Origin: PoT sp049331405
GTDB lineage: Bacteria > Planctomycetota > Planctomycetia > Isosphaerales > Isosphaeraceae
Direction of reading: 5' to 3'
Assembly: GCF_049331405.1 (NCBI RefSeq)
Contig: NZ_CP186274.1
Span: 4,526,001 to 4,590,000 of the forward strand
DNA: 64,000 nucleotides
Shown: one piece after another, positions 8,865-18,680 of the stretch
Position numbering within the stretch: the first letter of the stretch is position 1
Layout of the letters: each line of letters opens with the position of its first letter
The notes under the pieces: generated by a model
What the model saw: only the letters and a program-made list of their open reading frames with translations
The model's database searches: none
What the model was told of the DNA's origin: nothing
Program-made: the position numbers and the translations under genes

Positions 8865-11800
8865 TCATTCGATCGTTTGGCGATAGACGATGCAGTCACG
8901 GAAGTTCGTCGGAAGCTGCGGGCTGAACCCATAAGCCTTCGTTCGATCGATCACGAAGAACGAGCGGTACCGGATATTCTCCCCCTGGGCGAGCCCGATC
9001 TCAGGACCAAGTTTGTCCGTAGCCAGCATCGCCGAGGTAGACCCCAGAAGCGGATCGCCTTCATTCAGCACTTCAAAGAACCCGACCGTAATCCAAACAG
9101 CGTACTGGTGGGTACGGACAGTCGTCAGGTTCGTGACCTTCTGCAGCCATTCCGTCCGGAACAACGGGTGTAGCCGTCTGTCACGTGCCGTAGCTCCGGT
9201 AGATACCGCGGAACCAGGATAATTTGACACCTCGGCCACGGGAGTTTGCGGAGCGTTGGCGAGCAGTGGTCCACTGCCAAGATAAAAGGAAAATGGCGTG
9301 ACCGTAGGTGAGCCAGCACCTGTAGCAACAGAAGTTCGAATACCTTTTGAAGTCAAATCCATCGCCGGGTTATTGAGTATCCCCGCCCCATCCGTCGTTG
9401 GTGTATTAATTCGCGAATCGGCAAGGATACTTGCGTTCCATGCACCGGTCCCCGGAGTCACGTCGGGAATTTGCATCTGCCGACGCGGAGGAATTGGAGG
9501 AGGTTGAACAGGATTGTTGCTCGTGAAGTAGACAGGATTCTTCAACCCTGTATCGAAGACAAAACTGCCTGCTGTGGGAGGAAACGTGGGGAACGTGGTA
9601 GGGAAACTCGCCACCGGCGTGGAAAGCACAGAAGGAGGAAGAACTGCAGGTCGCATGATTGTGAAATTAATATCTGGATAAGACAATGAGTGATACGGTC
9701 TTTCCATTGCTGGAGGTCCAGTTCCCACTCCACCAAAAGGTGATTGCCCAACTAAACCATATCCATGGGCATATGCAAAACCCGAGCCTCCATGCCTCAG
9801 CTTAAGGAAGTCGCTGAAAGCCGACTTCATCCGATTGTCATAAACAGGATTTGTTGTTGGCGGATCGGCAGTCGGCAATTGGAATGGATCAATCGCAAAG
9901 TAGCCAACATTGCTCATCGAATAGAATGCGCTAGGTTTTCCGGTGGCGTCGATCTGCGTGACGATCCTGGGAGTAGCGGCATCTGCAATCTGCTCAACAT
10001 TGAGGCGAGTATCACCAAGACCATCGAAATAATTAATTGTTTGGATGACAGGATTCCCAGTCATTGGATCATTATAACTAGGCCTATTGTTGAACGCCTT
10101 CAGCCAGGTTTCACTCATCAGAGAGAAGAAAACCTCTTCATCGATGATGAGATTCAAATTGAGAAGACCAGGCTTCATATCCTGGCGAGCCCAATCATAA
10201 CTAGTGCCCTGGGCAACTTCACCAATCGCACCGAGCGCTGGGCTAGGAACCTCGAAGAACTCAAGCATTCTATACCAACCTGCACCTCCTGGGCCTCCGA
10301 CATACCGAGGCGGATTACCGGTGATGGGATTGGAAGCGGCGGGATAGGTAGGAGCGGCTCCTCCTGCCGGGCTCAACCAAATACTATTCTCGGATTGAGC
10401 CGTATAAAAAAAGTTGTCAACGAGGTAAGGATAAGTTCTTGGATTTGCGGATTGGTCTCCAGTGAGAGTGCCAGGATTTACGAACTGAATCGGCAGTGTG
10501 GGATTGGGACTAGTGGTTGCCGAAAAGGCTGGAGGTGTAAATGGTAGACCTCCGGAAGCGCCACCCGTGCTCGTTGGATCAATATCAGAACCCGGCGGAG
10601 TATTACGCGGGGGATTAGCCGTGGCCGGAAAAGAAGCCCAGGGAGGAGCGACCTCAACAAATTGCTTCGTGAAAAGCCCCGGTGGACATCCGGGCACAAG
10701 CAGGAGTTCCGCGACACTTGCGAAATCGCGATCATGGAAGGGGAACAAATCCCAATTAGAATCAATTCGAGAATTGGCCAAACCGAGAGAGTGTCTGATA
10801 GGACCCGTAATCTGAGTAGGAGTAGCGGTTCCACCATTCATAAGAACGTATTGACCGTAATAGATACTGGATCCAGTCGGAACCGTTGGGATCACTTCGG
10901 TTTGCTCGCTGTAGCCATATGCAGACATCACGTAGCCTGTCGTGGGAGCCGTGACGGAAAGCGGCGGTACGGCATGGCCTCCCCGGTATGGCTGTAACCG
11001 TTGAAGAGAATACAAGTATTCGTTCGTTGGTCTGCTTACAGATTCATTTCCTGAAGAATCAACGACAGCGATCCCTTTTGATGCATTGAGAATGAAACGG
11101 AAACTATCAACAACAATCCTTTTCTCCCAGGGATTCCCTGTATCATACGTCGGATCAAAAGGGTTAACGGGCCGTCGAAGATGCAACCAGTAGTAACCAT
11201 TCTCCGTCGCAGGAGGATTTCCCTTGATCTTGGAGAGAATAGTATTGGCAATAAAATCGACATTCTGATTGACATTGATTTGATTTGTACTATTAGCTGT
11301 CGGCTTAGCTGCCCAGGTAGTCAGATTATCAATATTGCCATTAACCTGAGTTGGGATTGGATTGGCACCCAACACATAATAATAAGGTGTAGGGGTAACA
11401 GTGCCCACCAATCGCTGATCAGGACCGGCCGGAGGAGCCGGTGGTCCCGTGCTGGTTGTAGTCGGCCCCTGCAAAGCCAAGATAGGGGTCATCAACTGTT
11501 GATAAGAACCAGTGGGAACCGTTGTATTGGTGATCACCGGATCACCGCTAGCAGCTACTGCTACGATGTTGCCTGTAGTCTGAAACGGGAGTTGCCCTGT
11601 AATAGGATCTGGTCGACCCAGATAGTCATCATTAGTAATGACAAAATCCCAGCCACTAAGATCTAGATCACTTGAAGAACCAGGAAGGATCGTTCCCGCG
11701 CCTAATGCAGGATTTCCATCTTGGGTCAAAGTATTGACCAACTCCACAAACATGCGACCATTCGTTGTCTGTGGAGGCGTTCCAGTCCCGCCTCGAACTA

Positions 11801-14800
11801 TATGCTGAAATGCAAGTACCTCGTTAATGGCAATGGGATTATGTTCCATGCCATATTGCACAAGATAATTGGAATTCTGAACCGACCAGAAAGGCGAGAA
11901 TGGAGAGAAAATTGTTCCCGGGGACGAAGTTCGTCTTGCAAGAGGTGTTGTGCGAAATGCCACCGTTGATTGAGTACTAGGAGCGATAGGGTCAGTCAAT
12001 TGCAGGTCAGTGTTTACAAACTTCGTGCAGGTGGCGTCTGGATCTCGGAAATCAATGATGTTGACAACAAACTGACTCAATTGAGCCAATTCCTGGGGCG
12101 TATCGATCGCATTTGGTGGCAGCACATACTTCAAAAGTTCGTAGGTCTCGCGGATCCACTTCTGGCGTACAGCTTCTTGTGGATCATTACTTACGGGCAA
12201 AGGAAAGTTTAGGTTAATCCTGCGGTCTCTAAGCGCGATCGGAGGAATGCCAAAAATCGGGGAGATTGCGGGATTCAAGGTTTGGGGATAAGTACTCGTG
12301 GGATTTGCATTAGCATATGAACTAGCAACAACAGCATTGGCGCTATCGTTGGGCTTGAATCGACTATTATTGGGGAAAAGATTGTAAGGGTTGTCATTAG
12401 CCCAGACGAAATTGGTTGGATCCCAACTGTCGATGCTGAACATTCGCCTTCGACGATGACCATCTCCGGGGTTCAAAAAGCTGATAGGTGCCAAAGAGGA
12501 AAGTCTACTCTGCAAATGGCCGCCATCCGTGTCCTGGAGTCGATAGAGCCATTCGAGGTCACTGAAGGAATAAGGGTGATCTTTGTTCGAAGCCTGATAG
12601 AGGTTCATCTCATCGGCTTCATCAAGCGCCAGGGTACCAAGGTTTGAATTGAGAGCCACATCAAACGTTGGGGTCGTTGTAGGGAGAGACGACGCAGCCG
12701 TCGTATCGAAAGGCATCGAAGAGAGCAACCAGTTTGGCGTTTTCACACCACCCGCCGTATTCGTCATTACTCGATAACTCTCATACCCGTGGTACGGATT
12801 ATTGGTCTTGTCGGGTATGACAGGAGTGTTAACAAGGCCCGCGGAAGGATAATTCGCCGTAGCAAGAGGTACGCCTTCCGGACGATGGTATTGGAGATAG
12901 CTAACCCTACCCCAGCGGTCTGGACCAGCGACACTCAAATGCCGATTGTAAGTGGTGATTAATCCCGTTCCAGAGAGATCCATAGGCGTGACGAATCGCC
13001 GCATCCGCTCCACAGCGAGGGCGATCGATCCACTCGCATCGTAGAAGTTGACAGTCTCTCCATTAAAAGTGCCTGCAGCCGTACTTCCAAAAGGATCAAA
13101 GCCATTAAAGTTGTCATCACGGCTGTCACCATAATTACCAATGCCGGATGATCCAGCCCGCACGGCGTTTGAATAGACATAGTATGTTGCGCCTGTTAAG
13201 GGGGGGGGAAGAATACTGGGAATTGAAGTCGGTTCACCCCACCGTCCTGCAACGGGAGGTGTCGCGGATGACACGCCAGGTCCACCAGGTCCACCTCCGT
13301 TTGATGGGGAATCGACAAAATCGGTGACGTTATTCGGCAGATAGACCGGCTGCCCGGCGATGTTCACCGAGTTAAGATCGTTGTTCGAGACACTCGTTCC
13401 ACTGGTTACTTGCGGATGAGTGCCGGCAAGGAGGTTGCGGAGTTGAGTCACATTTACAGGAATCGGATTATCACCTGCAGTGCTGATGCCTGCATTATCA
13501 GCTTGCCAGTAGTTCACGCTTCCTAGCGCCAAATTTGAGGCATTACGCGGTGTACCATGGTCGTAATAATTTTGAAGGGCGTACGACGGATCGATTTCAC
13601 TCGGAGAATATCCGAGGTGTGAGGCATGCTGCCAAAGAGGCGAGCCAGCTTGATTCCGAAGCTGGAGATTCCCAGCAGTATTGAGAGGAATCTTTCCGTT
13701 CAGGCCAATAACAAGGAACGAATAGAGAGGCTTGAACAATTGCCCCTCGGTGTTGCGACGAGCAGGAAAACCAAGGTCTAACCAAACGGAATCGGTCACG
13801 CCATCTGCATCGTTATCGACGTCAAAGCTAACCTTACCGGTCGTGGCATCCGGGAGAAGGTTAGGGAACGTGGTGGTATCGTGGCCGTCAGCAGCACGTG
13901 GACGCAGAAATTTAGCCTGTGAAAAGACACTGTTATTGGTCCAGTCGGCCGCGGTCAAAATACCAGGGCGGTGGAACGAAGGGATGACGACCTGGCCATC
14001 GGCGCTTTGAAGGGCCAGGAACCAATTTTCGAGGTCGCAAGCGTCATAGTCTTCATCCATGCCCGGGACCTGCGTGTTCGGATTGCCGTAAACAGCAGAG
14101 GTATCCGTTCCATCATAAGCATTGCCATTGAGAATATTCGCATTCACACGGAAATCAGCGTATTGCGAAAGTCCAAGCAAATTTTGGGACAATCCGAGAT
14201 GCGTCGATAAAGCAGGACTCAAACCTTCAACGCCTGGCCCATTGAACGCGTGGAGGAAGCGACCATCAAGTGTAAACGCTGTCGAGAAGGTTGTTCCGCT
14301 GATGAACAAATCGAGTGAGAAGAGTGAGCTTCGATTGACGGTGGTAGGAACCTCCGGGCTAACGTAACCTGTAATGGAGGTGAGATTCGAATTCGTACCA
14401 GTGACTTCTTCGTTTCGTACGTAGAAGACACGGTGATTCGAGGCATCGTTGACGTCATCAACGAGAATTTCGTAGTTGGTACCTACATAGTAATTAGGGT
14501 TGGTTCCCGCCACAGGATCCGGTGCGATATTAGGGCCGAACCGCAAGGTCCATCGCGTAAAGTCGTAACCATAGAAGGCGGAGTCTGCAATCAAGATGTC
14601 GGTCACGACCTTATAGAGGCCTGTGACACTGACGCCATTGATCGTCGTGGGCGCGGTTACGATGCTGACCCCTGTGACGTTCATCGAAGAAGCGTCACTC
14701 GGCTTCGCTACGAGCGAGCCGTTGTGAAGGGCGTCGTTGCCGTACATGTCGCGTTTGAGGCTGTGACCTCGGATCGCCGACTGCGGGTTCCCCGTGTCGT

Positions 14801-15008
14801 CGATCAATTGCGACAATGCGAAGTCCATGAGCTCCTGCGTGTCGGGTATGTTCTGCGCCTGCGAGAAGTTCCGGGCATTGACCTTCGCCTGGCCACTGAA
14901 GGTTGCGAAGGTCACGCCGATCAGCGCCAAAAGTCCCAGCATGCCCAGGATCAGCACGAGGACCACGCCCCGGCGACGCGACTTTGATTGTGCGTAGTTG
15001 GCGAACAT
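8865..15008 (-). CDS. Giant GspK/PilX-like minor pseudopilin
   Basis: A 2047-aa protein. The N-terminus has basic residues, then RRRGVVLVLILGMLGLLALIG: a prepilin-type cleavage site followed by a hydrophobic helix without Glu at +5, as in GspK. A GspK-like clue is DADGVTDSVWLDLG followed by NGKIPLNTAGN (about residues 396-455); GLLNLNLIIDEE recurs near residue 1620. GspK family members are usually about 300-350 aa and sit at the pseudopilus tip with GspI and GspJ. The remainder is Pro, Thr, Asn and Ser rich without recognisable repeats. The gene is clearly less GC-rich than its surroundings (21 of 60 bases are G or C at 11221-11280). The start at 15008 follows GTGAGG. The pilin-type N-terminus is clear; a tip or adhesin role is inferred. 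Confidence 0.82.
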   Translation of the reverse strand: MFANYAQSKSRRRGVVLVLILGMLGLLALIGVTFATFSGQAKVNARNFSQAQNIPDTQELMDFALSQLIDDTGNPQSAIRGHSLKRDMYGNDALHNGSLVAKPSDASSMNVTGVSIVTAPTTINGVSVTGLYKVVTDILIADSAFYGYDFTRWTLRFGPNIAPDPVAGTNPNYYVGTNYEILVDDVNDASNHRVFYVRNEEVTGTNSNLTSITGYVSPEVPTTVNRSSLFSLDLFISGTTFSTAFTLDGRFLHAFNGPGVEGLSPALSTHLGLSQNLLGLSQYADFRVNANILNGNAYDGTDTSAVYGNPNTQVPGMDEDYDACDLENWFLALQSADGQVVIPSFHRPGILTAADWTNNSVFSQAKFLRPRAADGHDTTTFPNLLPDATTGKVSFDVDNDADGVTDSVWLDLGFPARRNTEGQLFKPLYSFLVIGLNGKIPLNTAGNLQLRNQAGSPLWQHASHLGYSPSEIDPSYALQNYYDHGTPRNASNLALGSVNYWQADNAGISTAGDNPIPVNVTQLRNLLAGTHPQVTSGTSVSNNDLNSVNIAGQPVYLPNNVTDFVDSPSNGGGPGGPGVSSATPPVAGRWGEPTSIPSILPPPLTGATYYVYSNAVRAGSSGIGNYGDSRDDNFNGFDPFGSTAAGTFNGETVNFYDASGSIALAVERMRRFVTPMDLSGTGLITTYNRHLSVAGPDRWGRVSYLQYHRPEGVPLATANYPSAGLVNTPVIPDKTNNPYHGYESYRVMTNTAGGVKTPNWLLSSMPFDTTAASSLPTTTPTFDVALNSNLGTLALDEADEMNLYQASNKDHPYSFSDLEWLYRLQDTDGGHLQSRLSSLAPISFLNPGDGHRRRRMFSIDSWDPTNFVWANDNPYNLFPNNSRFKPNDSANAVVASSYANANPTSTYPQTLNPAISPIFGIPPIALRDRRINLNFPLPVSNDPQEAVRQKWIRETYELLKYVLPPNAIDTPQELAQLSQFVVNIIDFRDPDATCTKFVNTDLQLTDPIAPSTQSTVAFRTTPLARRTSSPGTIFSPFSPFWSVQNSNYLVQYGMEHNPIAINEVLAFQHIVRGGTGTPPQTTNGRMFVELVNTLTQDGNPALGAGTILPGSSSDLDLSGWDFVITNDDYLGRPDPITGQLPFQTTGNIVAVAASGDPVITNTTVPTGSYQQLMTPILALQGPTTTSTGPPAPPAGPDQRLVGTVTPTPYYYVLGANPIPTQVNGNIDNLTTWAAKPTANSTNQINVNQNVDFIANTILSKIKGNPPATENGYYWLHLRRPVNPFDPTYDTGNPWEKRIVVDSFRFILNASKGIAVVDSSGNESVSRPTNEYLYSLQRLQPYRGGHAVPPLSVTAPTTGYVMSAYGYSEQTEVIPTVPTGSSIYYGQYVLMNGGTATPTQITGPIRHSLGLANSRIDSNWDLFPFHDRDFASVAELLLVPGCPPGLFTKQFVEVAPPWASFPATANPPRNTPPGSDIDPTSTGGASGGLPFTPPAFSATTSPNPTLPIQFVNPGTLTGDQSANPRTYPYLVDNFFYTAQSENSIWLSPAGGAAPTYPAASNPITGNPPRYVGGPGGAGWYRMLEFFEVPSPALGAIGEVAQGTSYDWARQDMKPGLLNLNLIIDEEVFFSLMSETWLKAFNNRPSYNDPMTGNPVIQTINYFDGLGDTRLNVEQIADAATPRIVTQIDATGKPSAFYSMSNVGYFAIDPFQLPTADPPTTNPVYDNRMKSAFSDFLKLRHGGSGFAYAHGYGLVGQSPFGGVGTGPPAMERPYHSLSYPDINFTIMRPAVLPPSVLSTPVASFPTTFPTFPPTAGSFVFDTGLKNPVYFTSNNPVQPPPIPPRRQMQIPDVTPGTGAWNASILADSRINTPTTDGAGILNNPAMDLTSKGIRTSVATGAGSPTVTPFSFYLGSGPLLANAPQTPVAEVSNYPGSAVSTGATARDRRLHPLFRTEWLQKVTNLTTVRTHQYAVWITVGFFEVLNEGDPLLGSTSAMLATDKLGPEIGLAQGENIRYRSFFVIDRTKAYGFSPQLPTNFRDCIVYRQTIE

Positions 15009-15120
15009 GACCGAACCTCACAGTTCTTCGGCAGAGACACCCGTTCGACTCAGGACGGCCACGCGACTGGGTCGCAAACCGCAGCCATCAATATCGAAGC
15101 AAGTTCAAATGTTCGGGAAC

Positions 15121-15224
15121 AAGAGTCCTTGAGACTCTTACTTCGACGACCTCGATTGTAAATCCAGCCGATGGTTGCATCGCAACTCGTGCAACCAAGC
15201 TCGAGGCGAATCAGCTCCTCGAGC
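15121..15224 (-). repeat. Three tandem stem-loops between pseudopilin genes
   Basis: Three perfect inverted repeats lie in the 222-base spacer: 7-base arms at 15121-15127/15133-15139, 7-base arms at 15173-15179/15190-15196, and 8-base arms at 15199-15206/15217-15224. None has a U-tract on the minus strand, so they look like RNA stability or processing elements, or an attenuating spacer, rather than an intrinsic terminator. Confidence 0.5.
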
Positions 15225-15230
15225 CTCAGA

Positions 15231-17294
15231 TCATTGTCTTTCGGTGAAGTCCTGACGAATGGTCAGGGTCTTGACCTGTTCATTCCTCGGATCCACGACA
15301 CGAATCTGGATCTGCAACCCTCGCAACGGCGCCGGATAGGGCGGAGGATACGATGGGTATACGGGCGGTGAGAATGGCGTGCCTACGGGCAACTTCGAGT
15401 TAGGATCGAATCCCGTCGCAGGAGCATTGGTATATGCGGTTGACCAAGTATCCCAGACTCGACGCAGACGTATCACATCGGTCGTATCGTCACCGACATT
15501 TCCGGTATAAGTTGTGTATCCGGCGAACGTCGTGAAGAAATTAGGATCCATCCGCAAGTCAGCGACTAATGGGGGCATCCGGCCCTCATGCGCCAATGTT
15601 TGACTGATAGTGTTATACGTCGATACGCCCGGCGCGGGAGGCCACATGAAAAAGGCGGGTGTACTATTGTGAAATGGCCCGGATGCCATCGGGATAACAT
15701 ATCCCGATGGCAATGTGTAGGGAGGGTAGCCATAAGGTTGATAAAGCCTCACGTCATCACCCCAACCCAGGTCCACATATCCTGGGAAGGAGTTGTCGTA
15801 GGCTTTCACGTCGAAGCTGCGTACGCCGACCATCACCAAATCGTCTTCCCAGGTATAAGGCCAGGCGGCGCCCACCAGGTTCGTCGTACCAAAACCGTCG
15901 TTGAAGGGTTGCTCAGTGCCTCGAACGCTCGTCGTCATGGGAGGCAGGAAGACTTTCGTATTATCGGCGGCATAAGCCTGAGACGGTGTTAATGTCGGAC
16001 TAAAAGGACGAAGTCCGTTCGGCTGTAATGGTGATCCTCCACCATTAGTAACGTTACTTGCAACGGGATATCCGGGATCACTCCACACGGCTGAGATGGT
16101 TTCACGCCACGTGGGAAACCCAAAGTAAGTTTGATTGGTCTGCGGCCTGGGAAGATTATCACCGACTTGAAGGGGATTGTGGTTAACAACTCCTGGTGTA
16201 GTTACATTCGCCAACTGATCAAGAGCCGCGTTGGTCGTAGAGACTAACGTAGGGTCCGTCGAGTGAATCCATCCCAACCCCGACAGGCTGCCGGCCGTTG
16301 GATCCGGCTGCGAATACGCCCCGGGGAAAATGTAGGGAAACGCCATCGCATCGTAGGTCGTAAATCTCGAAGGCACACCGTTTGACGATTCAAAAATCAA
16401 TGGGTTGGGGTTCGCTGTATTAAAAACATTTGGAAATAGTGTTGGGTAATAGTCGGGCACACCATCCCCCGTGTAATTCGCCGTACCTCCTGTCGTGAAG
16501 TTCAGGTCATCGGCGACACCATCCCCGCCCGAGGTGACGGTCGTGATATTGGTCAGTGTATTAAAGTCATTCCCAAATCTGGGAGAAGCGAAGCGGTTTT
16601 CGCGATTCGTAAGATCACCGAGAGTATTCAACTGAATCGGCGAAAGCAAAGCGGCAGCAAGACCCGAAGTCGTGGGATGCGCCGAAATGTCATTGACGCC
16701 CTGCCAACTGACAGGTGTATTGGCGAGGAAGTCAGGCGGGAAGGTGTATCCAGAAGCATTGACGATTGAAGATTGTTTATCCGGGGCAATCAACAAAACG
16801 CGACGATATAGGTTTCCGTTGCGGAGAAAGTAGATGATCTCGGCATACTGGCTCGTGAAAACGACAGGCTGGGCCGCTCGAGGAATCGTATTACCGGCGT
16901 CGGTGTAAGGTGAACCAATCCAGCACCGTCCGGTGAAGAGCTGGCCCTCGGGGGCTTTGGCAGTGAAACGGAGGCAGTCGTCGGTGTCCTCGCCCTGGAC
17001 GTCGGCGAACTGATTCTCGATGTATTCGAGGTAACCCAGGTTGTTCTTCGGGTCGAGAGGCGGAGTGAGTCGAGCCGTGACTCCGTTCAAGTCCTGGCGG
17101 ATGATGGAATCCAGATGGCGAAGGTTGCCGTCGAGTTCCTGATAGTGACGGAGCGCCGTGACCGAACCGGTGGCCGCCTTGAAGATGGTGACGAGGATCG
17201 TCATCATCAATACGAGGAGTGCGACCGAGACGAGCATCTCGATGAGTGTTACGCCGCGGCGAGGCGAACGGGGTCGTGGCGATCGGAACGACAT
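15231..17294 (-). CDS. Large GspJ/PulJ-like prepilin protein
   Basis: A 687-aa protein with a type IV prepilin N-terminus: a basic leader, RRGVTLIEMLVSVALLVLMM with Glu at +5, then a hydrophobic helix of about 20 residues. The start of the mature domain (HYQELDGNLRHLDSIIRQDL) resembles GspJ-type minor pseudopilins, which are normally about 200 aa. The remaining roughly 550 residues are beta-rich with many Pro, Thr, Asn and Tyr and match no family I know. It ends in RIVDPRNEQVKTLTIRQDF, the type of final strand common in GspJ-like proteins. It lies 57 bases downstream of the PilV/GspI-like gene, so the two are probably cotranscribed. It would be exported and assembled by the PilB/PilC machinery encoded upstream. 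Confidence 0.85.
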   Translation of the reverse strand: MSFRSPRPRSPRRGVTLIEMLVSVALLVLMMTILVTIFKAATGSVTALRHYQELDGNLRHLDSIIRQDLNGVTARLTPPLDPKNNLGYLEYIENQFADVQGEDTDDCLRFTAKAPEGQLFTGRCWIGSPYTDAGNTIPRAAQPVVFTSQYAEIIYFLRNGNLYRRVLLIAPDKQSSIVNASGYTFPPDFLANTPVSWQGVNDISAHPTTSGLAAALLSPIQLNTLGDLTNRENRFASPRFGNDFNTLTNITTVTSGGDGVADDLNFTTGGTANYTGDGVPDYYPTLFPNVFNTANPNPLIFESSNGVPSRFTTYDAMAFPYIFPGAYSQPDPTAGSLSGLGWIHSTDPTLVSTTNAALDQLANVTTPGVVNHNPLQVGDNLPRPQTNQTYFGFPTWRETISAVWSDPGYPVASNVTNGGGSPLQPNGLRPFSPTLTPSQAYAADNTKVFLPPMTTSVRGTEQPFNDGFGTTNLVGAAWPYTWEDDLVMVGVRSFDVKAYDNSFPGYVDLGWGDDVRLYQPYGYPPYTLPSGYVIPMASGPFHNSTPAFFMWPPAPGVSTYNTISQTLAHEGRMPPLVADLRMDPNFFTTFAGYTTYTGNVGDDTTDVIRLRRVWDTWSTAYTNAPATGFDPNSKLPVGTPFSPPVYPSYPPPYPAPLRGLQIQIRVVDPRNEQVKTLTIRQDFTERQ

Positions 17295-17351
17295 CGAAGC
17301 ACTCCCTCGAACGGACGGCCCGCAACGATCGCGAGCTCGATCACGATTGAC

Positions 17352-18680
17352 TCAGCGTGTGTAGATGGTCCTGGGAAACACGTTGATGACGTTCGGCGAG
17401 ATCAAGGCGGCATTCATGTGCGCGGGTTGAATGGGTGTCGCCGAAGCATTAAGCAAAGTTTGGGCCTTGAGATCGGTATGAACCCAGACCGTCATCGATC
17501 GGTAGGCCTCCGTATCCCCGGTGAACGCTTCGGCGGGTGCGGTCGTGGTACGCTTGACGATCTGATACCAGTAACAACGCTGATAAGGGAAAAACGTACC
17601 AATACCCGAGAGATATGCAGGACTTGTCAGGATGTCGGTATTGAGCGTGAAAATCCTGCGCGAGGCATCGAGGTTGGACGATCGCTCGTAGGTGACGTCG
17701 GCGATCCAATTCCCCACGCGAATATCAGGATCCGGGAGGCTTGCCGGCCATCGCAGGAGTACGACCCGTGACGCGGCTGCACCGTACCCGAGGGTGCCTT
17801 GTGTCGTGGATACCCGGCGAACGTTCGTGCTATAGCCGAAGACGGCCTCCACCACGGGCTCACCTGCAACGACCCCATTATCGATCGCGAAGGGCCGGTT
17901 CTCGAAGATGACGACGCTCCCCTCGAAGATCGCTCCATCCGTCGCATCACTCTGATGGCCAGTGAACATCCATGTGTAACGCCAGTCGATGTTGGCCACA
18001 GGGATAGTGTTAACAGTTGTCAACTCAGGTATCACCGGGCTGAGTCCGCTATCATTCGATCCAGTGCTCGTATCTCCCTGTTGCCAGACGATATCTTCGG
18101 GGGAGACGAACGTATCCGGGACCGTGTTCGGATTGATGAGCAGGGGGTTAAAATTGGTGACTCGCGGCAGCCCGTGAGCACTGGGGTCATTGCCGTCTGG
18201 GTCCGGCCTCAAGACGTTTACCCCGGTGGGCGTTGTCCAAAAGCCCGAGCCAAATCGAGCTTCAGGCATGGTCCCATCGGCGTAGATCCCCGTCTGGAAA
18301 CGCCAGAGCGGATCATAAGCGACAGGCAGGCCAGGACCGGCGGTCCGAATGACACCGGAATCCATACCGGAAGCCAAAACGCCATAAGTGAGCGTATCTT
18401 GGATCCACGGATCATAAACAATTGTGCCGTTGTTATACCAAGGACTGAGGTAAGGGTTCGTAAATGACTGTTTATTCAAGAGATTGCGAATATTGAGGTC
18501 GGCCGTCGCGGACTCGGTCAGATAGCTGGAGCGGGACAGGCGCGCGGCGTCGCGGAGGCGCAGGAGGCCGAGGGGGAAGAGCGTGGCGAGGGAAATGATG
18601 CCCACGCCCATGATCAGGATCGAGATGAGGATCTCGGTGAGCGTGATGCCGGCCCTTGCTCGCGGCGATTGCCGAATCAT
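17352..18680 (-). CDS. Large GspI/PilV-like prepilin protein
   Basis: A 442-aa protein whose N-terminus, RAGITLTEILISILIMGVG, is a prepilin signal: cleavage after G, Glu at +5, then a hydrophobic helix ending ISLATLFPLGLLRL. The MGVGIISLATLFPLG stretch is typical of PilV/GspI-like minor pilins, which usually have only about 130-180 aa. The rest is beta-rich, with VRRVSTTQGTLGYG and a short C-terminal strand. It is first of the pseudopilin trio and lies 448 bases from the pilC stop, so it probably has its own promoter. Which minor-pilin class it belongs to is an inference from the N-terminus. Confidence 0.84.
   Translation of the reverse strand: MIRQSPRARAGITLTEILISILIMGVGIISLATLFPLGLLRLRDAARLSRSSYLTESATADLNIRNLLNKQSFTNPYLSPWYNNGTIVYDPWIQDTLTYGVLASGMDSGVIRTAGPGLPVAYDPLWRFQTGIYADGTMPEARFGSGFWTTPTGVNVLRPDPDGNDPSAHGLPRVTNFNPLLINPNTVPDTFVSPEDIVWQQGDTSTGSNDSGLSPVIPELTTVNTIPVANIDWRYTWMFTGHQSDATDGAIFEGSVVIFENRPFAIDNGVVAGEPVVEAVFGYSTNVRRVSTTQGTLGYGAAASRVVLLRWPASLPDPDIRVGNWIADVTYERSSNLDASRRIFTLNTDILTSPAYLSGIGTFFPYQRCYWYQIVKRTTTAPAEAFTGDTEAYRSMTVWVHTDLKAQTLLNASATPIQPAHMNAALISPNVINVFPRTIYTR

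Noticed and set aside
9300..14700. The low-GC block as a prophage or insertion element.
   Set aside because: The block is one intact reading frame with a prepilin signal; no integrase, transposase, terminal repeat or target duplication was seen.
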